Shown: positions 26,792 to 36,279, numbered from the stretch's first letter. The stretch is 64,000 nucleotides of DNA from Maribacter huludaoensis (GCF_029350945.1 NZ_JARKMS010000002.1:32145-96144), one strand, 5' to 3'. The notes: a model not told the origin generated them from the sequence alone. Made by a program: numbers and translations.

Positions 26792-28107
26792 TTCTTTAGA
26801 AATTCAACTACTTCTTTATCAGATTCAGGTTTGGCAATAAATCGTTTTTCGCTGTCCAGAATGAAATAGGTAGGTGTGCTTTGTATGCCAAATATTTTAA
26901 CGTATTCATTATCCCATCTACCTAAACCTATTGCGTGATTGAAATTGGGCATTGTTGCAGATACATTTTTCCAGTTTTCTTCTTCTAGTTCCAGTCCTAC
27001 GGCAATTACTTTAAGATTTTCGTAATCTTTTAGTTCTTTGTGAAGCTGAGGCAGCTCTTTTAGGCAATGTGAGCATGTACTGCTCCAAAAAACCAACACA
27101 TAGTTTTCTGCACCTTCCAAAGTTAAAAGAGAATGTTCCTTGCCATTTGACTGCCAAGTAACATCTGGGGAAATTGCACCAATTCTTAACCGCGTTGCCA
27201 TTTCTATCTCATCCACCAACTTTTGATTATTGTTCGTGATCGCAAGCTTTTTCAAATGATTTTTGAAGATATAGTCTTGTACCGCTGGCAAACCATTCAC
27301 TTCTGCTATTTGCCATAATTGGTATACGGCTCTTTCTTTGAAACCAATAGGGGTAGGTTTTATAAACGCTACCGTTGTTTCTATATTTTTAATAACCTCA
27401 ACGGTCAATTGCTCTTTTGAGGTAATATCTGCAGGTAACGCAGAAAAGACATAGCTAGCAAATTTGTCAGTTAAAAAATTAGAGCCCTGTAGAACCGGGT
27501 CGTTTATTGCTAAATGATCAAAATGATGTTGTTTCTTGTGTTTAAGAAATGTTTTTAGATCTTCAAATTCAGCCGGTATGTAATTTCTATTTGCCTTTAT
27601 GAATTTGTGGGCAATTGTTGTTGTATGTTTTTCTTCAAAAGTGGTCTGTATCGTATTCAGTTCTTTAATGATATTGTTGAATTCCCTATTAGGTTCATTT
27701 TGGTTTTCATAGAATTCAATTAACTTATCCTGTGCGGCCGTAATTTTAGAAAAGTATTCATTGTACCACTTATTCTCTACAGAATTGGTAATGGTTAACC
27801 CATCTTTTAGATTAAAATTGAATGTTACATCTTCTTCTTTATTGTAGATTACATCTATATAAAACTCATCTTGCGGTACAGCATAAACCAATCTATACAT
27901 ACCAGCTTGAGCGCTTACTGGCATTTCTAATTTAAAAGTACCATCTTTTACGGCAGTGTCAGTGCTATAACGTTCACCGTTTGCAGTTAGCTCATAGGCA
28001 ATTAACCATTTAAAATCTTTGGCAGGGGAAAAGTTTCCGGAGATGGAACCTTGTGCTTTAATACTTAATGAAAAAAATAACAGGCAAATACTAATGAGAA
28101 CTTTCAT
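26788..28107 (-). CDS. TlpA-like thioredoxin with DUF4369 domain
   Basis: A 439-residue exported protein with a signal peptide (MKVLISICLLFFSLSIKAQ), a DUF4369-like N-terminal domain (SISGNFSPAKDFKWLIAYE) and a C-terminal thioredoxin fold with CSHC (FWSSTCSHCLKELPQLHKE) and a cis-Pro in GIQSTPTYFIL. Such TlpA/ResA-like proteins reduce periplasmic disulfides or feed cytochrome c maturation. The upstream ATG at 28173 would add 22 residues with no signal; ATG 28107 starts directly at the signal peptide and is preferred. Its 3' end overlaps the ACT-protein stop. Confidence 0.85.
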   Translation of the reverse strand: MKVLISICLLFFSLSIKAQGSISGNFSPAKDFKWLIAYELTANGERYSTDTAVKDGTFKLEMPVSAQAGMYRLVYAVPQDEFYIDVIYNKEEDVTFNFNLKDGLTITNSVENKWYNEYFSKITAAQDKLIEFYENQNEPNREFNNIIKELNTIQTTFEEKHTTTIAHKFIKANRNYIPAEFEDLKTFLKHKKQHHFDHLAINDPVLQGSNFLTDKFASYVFSALPADITSKEQLTVEVIKNIETTVAFIKPTPIGFKERAVYQLWQIAEVNGLPAVQDYIFKNHLKKLAITNNNQKLVDEIEMATRLRIGAISPDVTWQSNGKEHSLLTLEGAENYVLVFWSSTCSHCLKELPQLHKELKDYENLKVIAVGLELEEENWKNVSATMPNFNHAIGLGRWDNEYVKIFGIQSTPTYFILDSEKRFIAKPESDKEVVEFLKN

Positions 28108-28237
28108 ATATTTTAAAAAACAATTATCGGACCAATGTGTATATTTTATTCTTAATAATATGGATTTTATCAAGAATACTACAAAGTCAATAAAAATAAT
28201 ATTTGGAAAGCAATTGTGGACTTAAATTTTGAAAAGC

Positions 28238-28570
28238 TTATGAAAATTCCTTTTCTATCTCCATATGAGCAAGTGCCTCGGTTATTTTTAGAAGCTCCTT
28301 ATCATGAACAAAACCGTCAGAAATGGCCACTTCATCTAATAGTTTGGCAAGTTCTCTTTTTTTAGGAAGAGACATTAAGCTTAGAATCTTAAAAGCTTTT
28401 TCTTTATTCAGATTTCTAGCATGGCCTACAAAGAAACTATCAAAAGAAAAACGATCCATAAGTTGGGTTAGATAGCGCATTTCCGCAGGGTCTACTTTGC
28501 TATCTGCTAAAATAACATAGTCTACCATCTTAACAACAGCTAATTTTTCTTCTTCTGTGTACTCTATCAT
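28238..28570 (-). CDS. TerB-like protein, copy 1
   Basis: A 110-residue helical protein with two acidic blocks: ILADSKVDPAEMRYLTQLMDRF and VAISDGFVHDKELLKITEAL. These resemble the metal-binding-like D-G-x-x-x-x-x-E segments of the TerB/TerB-like fold. It is 9 bp downstream of a second copy and shares the FDS or FDDAF block and AKLLDEVAISDG with two more genes in this window. The family is associated with metal or stress response but has no defined activity here. Confidence 0.75.
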   Translation of the reverse strand: MIEYTEEEKLAVVKMVDYVILADSKVDPAEMRYLTQLMDRFSFDSFFVGHARNLNKEKAFKILSLMSLPKKRELAKLLDEVAISDGFVHDKELLKITEALAHMEIEKEFS

Positions 28571-28578
28571 ACTATTAT

Positions 28579-28908
28579 TTACTCCGTTTCTTCTCCTAAT
28601 CCTATATTTATAAAAGTATCTATAATAAGGTCCATTTCTTTTTTATGGATAGCACCATCTGAAATAGCGACTTCATCAAGAATTTCTGCTAGAGCCGTTT
28701 TTTGCTCATGAGGTATATTATAAAGGGTGATTAAAGCATTGTCATAATCCAATAATTTTGCGCGTTCTAAAAATGCGTCGTCAAATCCAATACCAACTTT
28801 TAGTTTGTTCAATATTTCTAGCTCGCCTGGGTGAATTTCACCATCAGCCTCTATAACCTCGTAAATCATCTTAACAAAAGCTGCCTTTACAAACTCTTCA
28901 AACTCCAT
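28579..28908 (-). CDS. TerB-like protein, copy 2
   Basis: A 109-residue paralogue of the neighbouring gene: VIEADGEIHPGELEILNKL and LAEILDEVAISDGAIHKKEMDLI carry the two acidic DG blocks. It is in one operon with copy 1 (8-bp gap). The acidic residues are more regular than in copy 1, where the first block is ADSKVDPAE and lacks the Gly. No catalytic motif is seen. Confidence 0.75.
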   Translation of the reverse strand: MEFEEFVKAAFVKMIYEVIEADGEIHPGELEILNKLKVGIGFDDAFLERAKLLDYDNALITLYNIPHEQKTALAEILDEVAISDGAIHKKEMDLIIDTFINIGLGEETE

Positions 28909-29136
28909 TCTTTAATTTTAGGAGCTGAAAGATATGAAAAACAAGAGGATCTAGCATAGATTTTAACTTCTACTTATTCACTAAAATGATGTTGTTCAAT
29001 TTCTGCATTTGAAAAAAGATTTGCTAAACGTAGTAATCTTGATGTTATGTAGGCTAACATTAAATGATAAAATATAGGCTTTACAGAAAGTACTATTTAC
29101 TATACTTAATTTTCACTATTGGGTCAGCATTCTTTT

Positions 29137-30150
29137 TTAATCTACTAATTCAAGAATTTCTTCCCATATTTTTGAGCTTACCTGCATACCTTCTACTTCA
29201 GATTTTTTTCTGGTAGCCAAGGTTCGTTCCCCTGGGTAGAATGTTCTGCCATCCTTTTTCATATAAGGGCCGTCATGTGTAAATTTAATAATTTCGTTCA
29301 ATAGATTTTGTTGTATCTCCGTATCTGAAAAAGTACTTGGGTCTATACACATAAATACCTGCGAGAGTGCGGTTTCATTTTTCTTAAGCCCTATTTTGTA
29401 GGTAGAATTTCCTGCAGACAATAATGTTGCCAGCATATCCAATATCATAGATAGTGCAGATCCTTTCCAATAGCCAACGGGTAATGCGCGCCCAGAATCC
29501 ATTATATCCTTAGGATGTTTGGTAAGCTCATTGTAATTGTCCCAACCTCCATGAAAGGGTAGTTCTTCATTTTTTAATTCCAAGCTTTGCATTTTTCCGA
29601 ATGAAAACTGTGAAAGTGCCATATCTAAAACTACATGGCCATTTGGTCTTGGTATGGCAATAACTAATGGATTATTGCCAATTCTGTTCTCTTTTCCTCC
29701 CCAAGCGGGCATATTGGGTATGGTATTGGTAAATAGTATTGAAATACAACCTTGTTCCGCTGCACGCCAACCATAAGTTCCACCACGCATCCAATGGTTG
29801 GTGTTTTTTAGGGCAACTAAGCCCAAACCGTAGGTTTTGGCCAATTTAATGGCTTGATCCGTACATGTAAGTGCATTTAAGATTCCGGACCCCAAATTGC
29901 CGTCCCATCTTTCAATGCTGCCCATTGAAGCTGTTTTGGTGGCAATAGCATCGGTTTTTATCAAACCTTTCTTTATATAATCTATAAATACCGGAACCCT
30001 GTTTACACCGTGGGAGTAAACACCATCTAAGGTGCTTTCTGTGTGAATTTTAGCCAATGTAAAGGCTTGTTCTTTTGTAAAAGAGTGCTTTTGGAACAAA
30101 GACTCTAAAACAGATTTCATTTTTTTAGATGAAACTCTAATCTCGCTCAA
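29137..30150 (-). CDS. dlgD: 3-dehydro-L-gulonate 2-dehydrogenase-like (YiaK/DlgD)
   Basis: A 337-residue member of the malate/L-lactate/ureidoglycolate dehydrogenase family (Ldh_2 fold), not the Rossmann LDH. It matches the E. coli YiaK pattern: STLDGVYSHGVNRVPVFI, LKNTNHWMRGGTYGWRAAE, PAWGGKENRIGNNPLVIAIP, YWKGSALSMILDMLATLLSAG. The His in YSHGVNR and NHWMRG are the family's active-site positions. It reversibly reduces 2,3-diketo-L-gulonate with NAD(P)H. The start is TTG at 30150; the ATG at 30120 would lose residues conserved with YiaK. No other sugar genes are nearby, and it sits between TerB-like genes. Confidence 0.85.
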   Translation of the reverse strand: MSEIRVSSKKMKSVLESLFQKHSFTKEQAFTLAKIHTESTLDGVYSHGVNRVPVFIDYIKKGLIKTDAIATKTASMGSIERWDGNLGSGILNALTCTDQAIKLAKTYGLGLVALKNTNHWMRGGTYGWRAAEQGCISILFTNTIPNMPAWGGKENRIGNNPLVIAIPRPNGHVVLDMALSQFSFGKMQSLELKNEELPFHGGWDNYNELTKHPKDIMDSGRALPVGYWKGSALSMILDMLATLLSAGNSTYKIGLKKNETALSQVFMCIDPSTFSDTEIQQNLLNEIIKFTHDGPYMKKDGRTFYPGERTLATRKKSEVEGMQVSSKIWEEILELVD

Positions 30151-30249
30151 AACGGTAATTTTAAATTTAACCGTTAAGATACATAAGTTGTTTAGCTCCG
30201 TAAATTATATAAAGAACAATGTAGCTAAAAGGTTTTAAATAAAGTAGAA

Positions 30250-30576
30250 CTAGGCTTTCTTGGATAGACCTATTTGTGAGAAGACATGACGTATGACCAC
30301 ACTTTCTTTTTCATGAATATAACCGTCGGAAATTGCAACTTCTTCCAATATTTCCGCTAGCTTACTTTTTTTTGATTCTGACATGTCTTTTAGAATATGT
30401 ACGCTTTGGTCTATATCTATGGTACGGGCCTGAATTAAAAAGTTACTGTCAAAATCTATGATAGGCATTAATCTACTTAACGCGTTTATTTCACCATTAT
30501 GGACTTCGCCATCAGCTACAATAACAGAGTCAATAAGATGTACGATCGCTAATTTCTCTGGTATATCAAATTTCAT
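30250..30576 (-). CDS. TerB-like protein, copy 3
   Basis: A 108-residue paralogue of the genes at 28238 and 28579: IVADGEVHNGEINALSRLMPIIDFDSNFL and ILEEVAISDGYIHEKESVVI. It begins 1 bp after the stop of mfd, so it is almost certainly the distal gene of an mfd transcript. The ATG at 30576 is preferred over an upstream start at 30606 that would overlap mfd by 29 bp. Confidence 0.75.
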   Translation of the reverse strand: MKFDIPEKLAIVHLIDSVIVADGEVHNGEINALSRLMPIIDFDSNFLIQARTIDIDQSVHILKDMSESKKSKLAEILEEVAISDGYIHEKESVVIRHVFSQIGLSKKA

Positions 30577-30577
30577 A

Positions 30578-33500
30578 TTATCCAGTTGTTTTTTCTTTAA
30601 TTTCAAATGGCTTCAGTGCCAAATATGCCCTGTCTACAGATCGTATATTTTCAAATACCAATAATAATCGTAAACCGTTACGGGTCTTTTTTTCTTTTAT
30701 TTTACATTGTTGTGCATGTGATTGCACGTATTGCAATACTCTTGTAAATGTTGAAGTTTGATAAAATGCCGATTGTTGGTCACTTATAAAGTACCCGATC
30801 ATTTTACCTTGCTTCATTACTATTTTCTCTAGACCTATACCATTGGCAATCCATTTTATACGAACTGAATTTAATAAGTCTTGAGCTTCTTCCGGTAATT
30901 CACCAAAACGATCAACTAATTGTGCTTCAAACTTTTGAAGTGCTGCTTCGTCTTTTACCTGGTTCAACTCTGTATATAACGTAAGTCTTTCAGTAATATT
31001 ATTGATATAGTCATCAGGAAAAAGAAGTTCAAAATCAGAATCTATCTGGGTTTCTTTTACAAAAACCTTCTCCTGTTTGCCTTCTACCTCTTCATACAGG
31101 TCCTTAAATTCGTTTTCCTTTAATTCATCTATGGCTTCTGCTAAAATTTTCTGATAGGTCTCAAAACCAATTTCATTTATAAAACCGCTCTGTTCCCCTC
31201 CCAGTAAATCTCCTGCACCTCTAATTTCCAAGTCTTTCATAGCAATATTGAAACCACTGCCCAATTCTGTAAATTGTTCCAAAGCTTCAATACGTTTGCG
31301 GGCATCTGTAGTCATTACTTCATAGGGCGGTGTAATAAAATAACAGAACGCCTTTTTATTTCCACGACCAACTCTACCGCGCATTTGGTGCAAATCGCTT
31401 AACCCAAAATTGTTGGCATTATTAATGAAAATTGTGTTGGCATTGGTAACATCTAAACCACTTTCAATTATTGTTGTCGATACCAGAACATCAAACTCAC
31501 TGTTCATGAAGCCCAGCATTAACGCTTCTAATTTTTTGCCTTCCATTTGACCGTGGCCAATACCTACTTTTGCATCGGGTACCAATCTTTGGATCATAGC
31601 GGCCACTTCTTTTATATTTTCAATGCGGTTATGTATGAAGAAGACTTGTCCGCCTCTTTCGATCTCATAGCTTACCGCATCCCTAATAGTTTCCTCGTTA
31701 AAGCGAATAACTTGACTTTCAATTGGATACCTGTTTGGTGGTGCGGTGGTTATGGTAGATAAATCTCTGGCGGCCATTAAACTAAACTGAAGTGTTCTTG
31801 GTATTGGCGTAGCTGTTAGCGTTAAAACATCTACATTCTCTTTAATAGATTTTAATTTGTCTTTTACCGCAACCCCAAATTTTTGTTCCTCATCAACGAT
31901 CAATAGACCTAAATCCTTAAATTTTACATTCTTGTTCACCAGTTGATGTGTACCTATGATGATATCAACTTTTCCTTCACCTAAACGCTGTATCGTATCT
32001 TTTTTCTCTTTAGCCGTTCTAAACCTGTTTAAATAATCTACGGTTACAGGCATGTCTTTTAATCGTTCAGAAAAGGTTCTGTGATGTTGAAAAGCCAATA
32101 TGGTAGTTGGTACTAAAACCGCAACTTGTTTGCCGTTATCTACTGCTTTAAATGCCGCACGTATGGCAATTTCCGTTTTTCCAAAACCTACATCGCCACA
32201 TATTAAGCGATCCATAGGACGCTCGCTTTCCATGTCTTTCTTAACATCTTCCGTAGCGGTACTTTGGTCTGGCGTATCTTCATAGATAAAAGATGCTTCT
32301 AGTTCATTTTGTAAGTAGCTGTCAGGGTTGTATTGAAACCCCTTTTCCAGCCTTCTTTTTGCATAGATTTTAATAAGGTTGAAGGCAATTTTTTTGACGC
32401 GGGATTTGGTCTTGTCCTTAATTTTTTTCCAGGCACCAGAACCTAATTTGTAAATTTTAGGCGGTGCGCCATCCTTACCGTTAAACTTGGATATTTTATG
32501 TAAAGAGTGAATGCTCACGTATAAAATATCTCGCTCGCCGTACATTAATTTAATGGCTTCTTGCTTTTTACCTTCAACATCTATCTTTTGTAATCCGCCG
32601 AATTTTCCAATTCCGTGGTCTATATGGGTTACATAGTCTCCAATTTCAAGCTTATTCAGCTCTTTTAACGTTATGGCCTGTTTTTTTGCATAACCGTTCT
32701 TTAAATGGAATTTATGATAGCGTTCAAAAATTTGATGGTCGGTATAACAAACTAATTTTTGGTCATCATCAATAAAACCTTGAAAAAGCGGAGAAACAAT
32801 GGTTTGGTAATGAACTTGTTGGTTCACTTCTTCAAAAATGTCATGAAAACGTTTTGCCTGCTGCTCACTGGCGCAAAAGATATAATTGGTATACCCTTGT
32901 TCTTTATAACCATTTAAATTTTCGATCAATAAATCGAATTTTTTATTGAAAGATGGTTGTGGTTTTGAGTGGAACTCAATTAGATTAGGTGCGTCTCGCT
33001 TGGCATCTTGGGTTAAAACCGTAAAATTAGATAGTTGCTGATTAAATTCTTTGCCGCCCATGAACAACTCTTCGGGTTCGGCGTGTTTTATGTCTTTTGA
33101 TAATTTTGTAAAGGCTTCTTTTGCTTTACCAAAAAAGTCATCTAAACGATCGTAAAGAAAATCTGTATTCTTGGCAAAGACAAGTGTATTAGATGCTATA
33201 TAGCTCAAAAAACTTTGTCTTTTGTCTATCAAGAACTTATCTGCCATGTTAGGTACAATCGTAATGGACTTCACTTTTTCTTTGGACAGCTGTGTTTCTA
33301 CATCAAAAGTTCTAATACTATCTATTTCATCACCAAAAAATTCAATTCTATAGGGTTCATCATGAGAAAATGAATAGACGTCCACGATACCTCCACGAAC
33401 AGAAAATTCACCAGGTTCGGTAATGAAATCTACTCGCTTAAATTTATATTCAAATAAAATTTCGTTTAAAAAGTCTAAAGAAAGTGTATCCCCTAGTTTC

Positions 33501-33946
33501 ATTTTTAAGGTATTCTTGTCCAACTCCTTTCTTGTTACTACTTTCTCAAATAACGCATCTGGGTAAGTGACGATTACCGCAGGCTTTTTTCTAGAATTTA
33601 TTCTGTTCAATACCTCTGCCCGTAAAAGCACATTGGCATTGTCCGTCTCTTCAATTTGATAAGGTCTTCTATAACTTCCGGGATAAAAAAGTACTTTGTC
33701 TTCCCCGATCAATCGTTCAAAATCGTTTAGATAATAGGCAGCCTCTTCCTTATCGTTCAAAATCGCCAAAAATGGGCGGTCTTCCGATTCAAAAATACTG
33801 GAAAGTACAAAGGATAACGACGACCCTACAAGACCCTTTAATTGAACATTTTTATTACCTGAATTTTCAGATTTGGAAATAGCTGCTTGCAGTTTCCCTA
33901 TTTGGGGAGACTGGCTATACCGTTGTTGGATAGAAGAATGACTCAA
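30578..33946 (-). CDS. mfd: Transcription-repair coupling factor Mfd
   Basis: A 1122-residue translocase that removes RNA polymerase stalled at DNA damage and recruits UvrA. It has UvrB-like N-terminal domains (LIGEDKVLFYPGSYRRPYQIEETDN), a CarD-like RNA polymerase interaction domain (IGDYVTHIDHGIGKFGGLQ), superfamily 2 motor motifs (GDVGFGKTE; VDEEQKFG; SGLDVTNAN; GRVGR) and a C-terminal TRCF domain. A TTG at 33964 overlaps the -7 box at 33962-33969, so the downstream TTG at 33946 (MSHSSIQQRY) is the more likely start. Confidence 0.93.
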   Translation of the reverse strand: MSHSSIQQRYSQSPQIGKLQAAISKSENSGNKNVQLKGLVGSSLSFVLSSIFESEDRPFLAILNDKEEAAYYLNDFERLIGEDKVLFYPGSYRRPYQIEETDNANVLLRAEVLNRINSRKKPAVIVTYPDALFEKVVTRKELDKNTLKMKLGDTLSLDFLNEILFEYKFKRVDFITEPGEFSVRGGIVDVYSFSHDEPYRIEFFGDEIDSIRTFDVETQLSKEKVKSITIVPNMADKFLIDKRQSFLSYIASNTLVFAKNTDFLYDRLDDFFGKAKEAFTKLSKDIKHAEPEELFMGGKEFNQQLSNFTVLTQDAKRDAPNLIEFHSKPQPSFNKKFDLLIENLNGYKEQGYTNYIFCASEQQAKRFHDIFEEVNQQVHYQTIVSPLFQGFIDDDQKLVCYTDHQIFERYHKFHLKNGYAKKQAITLKELNKLEIGDYVTHIDHGIGKFGGLQKIDVEGKKQEAIKLMYGERDILYVSIHSLHKISKFNGKDGAPPKIYKLGSGAWKKIKDKTKSRVKKIAFNLIKIYAKRRLEKGFQYNPDSYLQNELEASFIYEDTPDQSTATEDVKKDMESERPMDRLICGDVGFGKTEIAIRAAFKAVDNGKQVAVLVPTTILAFQHHRTFSERLKDMPVTVDYLNRFRTAKEKKDTIQRLGEGKVDIIIGTHQLVNKNVKFKDLGLLIVDEEQKFGVAVKDKLKSIKENVDVLTLTATPIPRTLQFSLMAARDLSTITTAPPNRYPIESQVIRFNEETIRDAVSYEIERGGQVFFIHNRIENIKEVAAMIQRLVPDAKVGIGHGQMEGKKLEALMLGFMNSEFDVLVSTTIIESGLDVTNANTIFINNANNFGLSDLHQMRGRVGRGNKKAFCYFITPPYEVMTTDARKRIEALEQFTELGSGFNIAMKDLEIRGAGDLLGGEQSGFINEIGFETYQKILAEAIDELKENEFKDLYEEVEGKQEKVFVKETQIDSDFELLFPDDYINNITERLTLYTELNQVKDEAALQKFEAQLVDRFGELPEEAQDLLNSVRIKWIANGIGLEKIVMKQGKMIGYFISDQQSAFYQTSTFTRVLQYVQSHAQQCKIKEKKTRNGLRLLLVFENIRSVDRAYLALKPFEIKEKTTG

Positions 33947-33961
33947 CAGTTTAAATTTTTG

Positions 33962-33969
33962 CAAATATA
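33962..33969 (-). promoter_or_regulatory. -7 promoter box for mfd
   Basis: On the minus strand TATATTTG is an exact TAnnTTTG element. It overlaps a putative TTG start at 33964, which therefore cannot be translated from this promoter, supporting a start at 33946. Confidence 0.5.
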
Positions 33970-34071
33970 CGTATACCTAATTAATGGATACCACTCATTA
34001 TTATCACATATGGGCTACACATTGCCCTTAAAAAGTTGGAAATTGTGGCGTAGCTAATAAAGTAAGGTTTT

Positions 34072-35421
34072 ATGGAAGAGAATAATTTTGATGTTTTTGT
34101 AATAGGTAGTGGTATTGCAGGGCAAACCGTGGCAAAATCTTGTACGGAAGCTGGTTTGAAGGTTGCCATTGCGGACAATCGTGAATTTGGCGGTACTTGT
34201 GCAAATAGAGGTTGTGATCCTAAGAAAATATTATTGGGTGCAATAGAGGCTTATGAGCTAGGAAAGAATTTAAAGGGAAAAGGTATTGGAAAAGTTGCCA
34301 AAATTGATTGGAAACAATTGCAGAAGTACAAGCGTAATTTTACTGTAAATATTCCAGTTTCTACAGAGCGTGTGCTTAAGGAACTGGACATAAAACTCTT
34401 TCATCAATCTCCGAGCTTTTTAGACGAACATACACTTCTTGTAGAAGGTAAAATTGTTACTGCCAAAAAAATAGTAATTGCCACAGGGCAAGTTCCAAGA
34501 ACCCTGGCTATTCCTGGAGCCAAACATTTTAAAAATAGCGATGACTTCTTGGACCTTAAAAAATTACCAAAGAAAATTGTCTTTGTTGGTGGTGGTTATA
34601 TTGGAATGGAATTTGCCCATATGGCCGTTAGGGCCGGTGCCCAAGTTACTATTGTGGATACCGGCAGTAGACCATTACATGCTTTTGATCCAGATTTAGT
34701 AAAAGAACTTAGAAAATATTCCGAATCCATTGGTATAAAATTTATTTTCAATGCAGAGCCTACAAAACTTAAAAAGAAGGAAAAGAAGCTCACATTAACT
34801 TATGAAGTTAATGGTAATGAAAAGACCATTGAAGCTAACATTGTATTTAATACCGCTGGTCGTGTACCGGCATTGGCCGGTTTAGACTTGGGCAACGGTA
34901 ATGTACAGTTTACTGATAAAGGTGTGGAAACCAATAGTTATTTACAAAGTATTAGTAATGCTAATGTTTATGCTTGTGGGGATGTTTCCGATAAGAATTT
35001 ACCACTTACGCCACTTTCGGGTAGACAAGGTTATGTGGTGGCGGAAAATATTATAAACGGTAATAAAAAGGAATTGGAAGTACCCAAAATACCTTCTGTA
35101 GTATTTACTCTACCGAATTTGGCTACGGTAGGCTACTCTGAAGAAGAAGCGGCCTCTAGATATAAGAATATTCGAGTAGCTTATAATGTAGCTACAGATT
35201 GGTTCAATGCCAAACGGATCAATGCGCCTCTATATGCTTATAAAATAATTATGAACGATAGAACGGGTGAAATTGTAGGAGCTCATTTGGTGGGTCCCGA
35301 TGCTGGGGAGACCATCAATATTTTAACCATGGCAATCAATAACGGAATGACGGATAAGGATATAAAATCTACAATTTTCTCATATCCGTCCTGGGTAAAC
35401 GATATTAAGAATATGGTTTAA
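34072..35421 (+). CDS. Pyridine-nucleotide disulfide reductase-family flavoprotein
   Basis: A 449-residue FAD enzyme of the dihydrolipoamide dehydrogenase/glutathione reductase family. It has the FAD motif VIGSGIAGQTVAKS, the redox pair in CANRGCDPKK (C-x4-C), NAD(P)H Rossmann motif VGGGYIGMEFAH, and the second FAD motif VYACGDVSDKN. The C-terminus reads FSYPSWVNDIKN, so the His-Glu dyad of DLDH and GR (HPTxxE) is replaced by Tyr and Asn. Tyr at that site also occurs in MerA- and SthA-like members. Substrate unknown. It is convergent with, and overlaps by 4 bp, the TspO-like gene. Confidence 0.85.
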   Translation: MEENNFDVFVIGSGIAGQTVAKSCTEAGLKVAIADNREFGGTCANRGCDPKKILLGAIEAYELGKNLKGKGIGKVAKIDWKQLQKYKRNFTVNIPVSTERVLKELDIKLFHQSPSFLDEHTLLVEGKIVTAKKIVIATGQVPRTLAIPGAKHFKNSDDFLDLKKLPKKIVFVGGGYIGMEFAHMAVRAGAQVTIVDTGSRPLHAFDPDLVKELRKYSESIGIKFIFNAEPTKLKKKEKKLTLTYEVNGNEKTIEANIVFNTAGRVPALAGLDLGNGNVQFTDKGVETNSYLQSISNANVYACGDVSDKNLPLTPLSGRQGYVVAENIINGNKKELEVPKIPSVVFTLPNLATVGYSEEEAASRYKNIRVAYNVATDWFNAKRINAPLYAYKIIMNDRTGEIVGAHLVGPDAGETINILTMAINNGMTDKDIKSTIFSYPSWVNDIKNMV

Positions 35422-36221
35422 GGTTGGTTGTTTAAACGTTGTTGAAGCTTTTTTAGCGGACTTGTTTCGTGATTTTTTATGCCGTGTATGGCAGCTGCAA
35501 TTAACAGAATTATTGCACCTGTTATTGCTGAGTAGGCTATGTAGATATTAGACCCGTTATGTCTTATGAAAATTGCGAACAATGCCCAAACACCAACCAA
35601 GGCAAACTCTCGCATGTTTCTTTTCCAAATCATCAGAAGATTAATGAATGTTGCCGCTACTATCATATTAATTGTCCAGGCCTGTTCGGTTAGGATTCCA
35701 CCGTTCCAGTCCAGTTTACTTAGATAAGCAGAAATATTGGCAATTGTGGCAACCGATATCCATCCGCTATAAAGACATATTGGCCACCAAACAAAGGCCA
35801 GTATTTCTATAGGTGCATCCCAACGCTCCATATTCGTGTTCAGAATAATTTTTATCAGGGAAAGCAGAATGCCAAACATAATTATAACTGAAACGCCAGT
35901 GTAATTGTACATAAAAGCAAATACCCAGCAGCAGTTTAAAATGTTGGCAATAAAGAACCAATATCCTGTTTGTTCAATAAAATCACTTGGTTTATCACTA
36001 AAAAAAGCTCTTCTTACTTGAAAAATGCCATAAGCCAGTAAGCCTAGAAATATTACACCCCAAATGGCAAAAGCGTATCCTGCCGGGGTAAATAAGTTTT
36101 CATATTGGGCGCTCATTTCACCTATGGTAGTATCATTAAGTGAAAATGCTTGTGAAATATAATTGACGGCAATAACCAAAATAACCGATGCCAAATTAAG
36201 AACAGATAATTTCTTTTTCAT
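35418..36221 (-). CDS. TspO/MBR-like tryptophan-rich membrane protein
   Basis: A 267-residue protein with about seven predicted membrane helices rich in Trp, Phe and Tyr. The signature FTPAGYAFAIWGVIFLGLLAYGIFQ matches the tryptophan-rich sensory/TspO-like group often annotated as such in Flavobacteriia. Length is greater than TspO itself (about 160, five helices). The function is not established. Convergent with the flavoprotein gene through overlapping TTAA stops. Confidence 0.7.
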   Translation of the reverse strand: MKKKLSVLNLASVILVIAVNYISQAFSLNDTTIGEMSAQYENLFTPAGYAFAIWGVIFLGLLAYGIFQVRRAFFSDKPSDFIEQTGYWFFIANILNCCWVFAFMYNYTGVSVIIMFGILLSLIKIILNTNMERWDAPIEILAFVWWPICLYSGWISVATIANISAYLSKLDWNGGILTEQAWTINMIVAATFINLLMIWKRNMREFALVGVWALFAIFIRHNGSNIYIAYSAITGAIILLIAAAIHGIKNHETSPLKKLQQRLNNQP

Positions 36222-36279
36222 AAGGGTAAAAGTATAATGGTTATCTTATAAAGTTATGCTCTTTAGCACATTAAACGAA

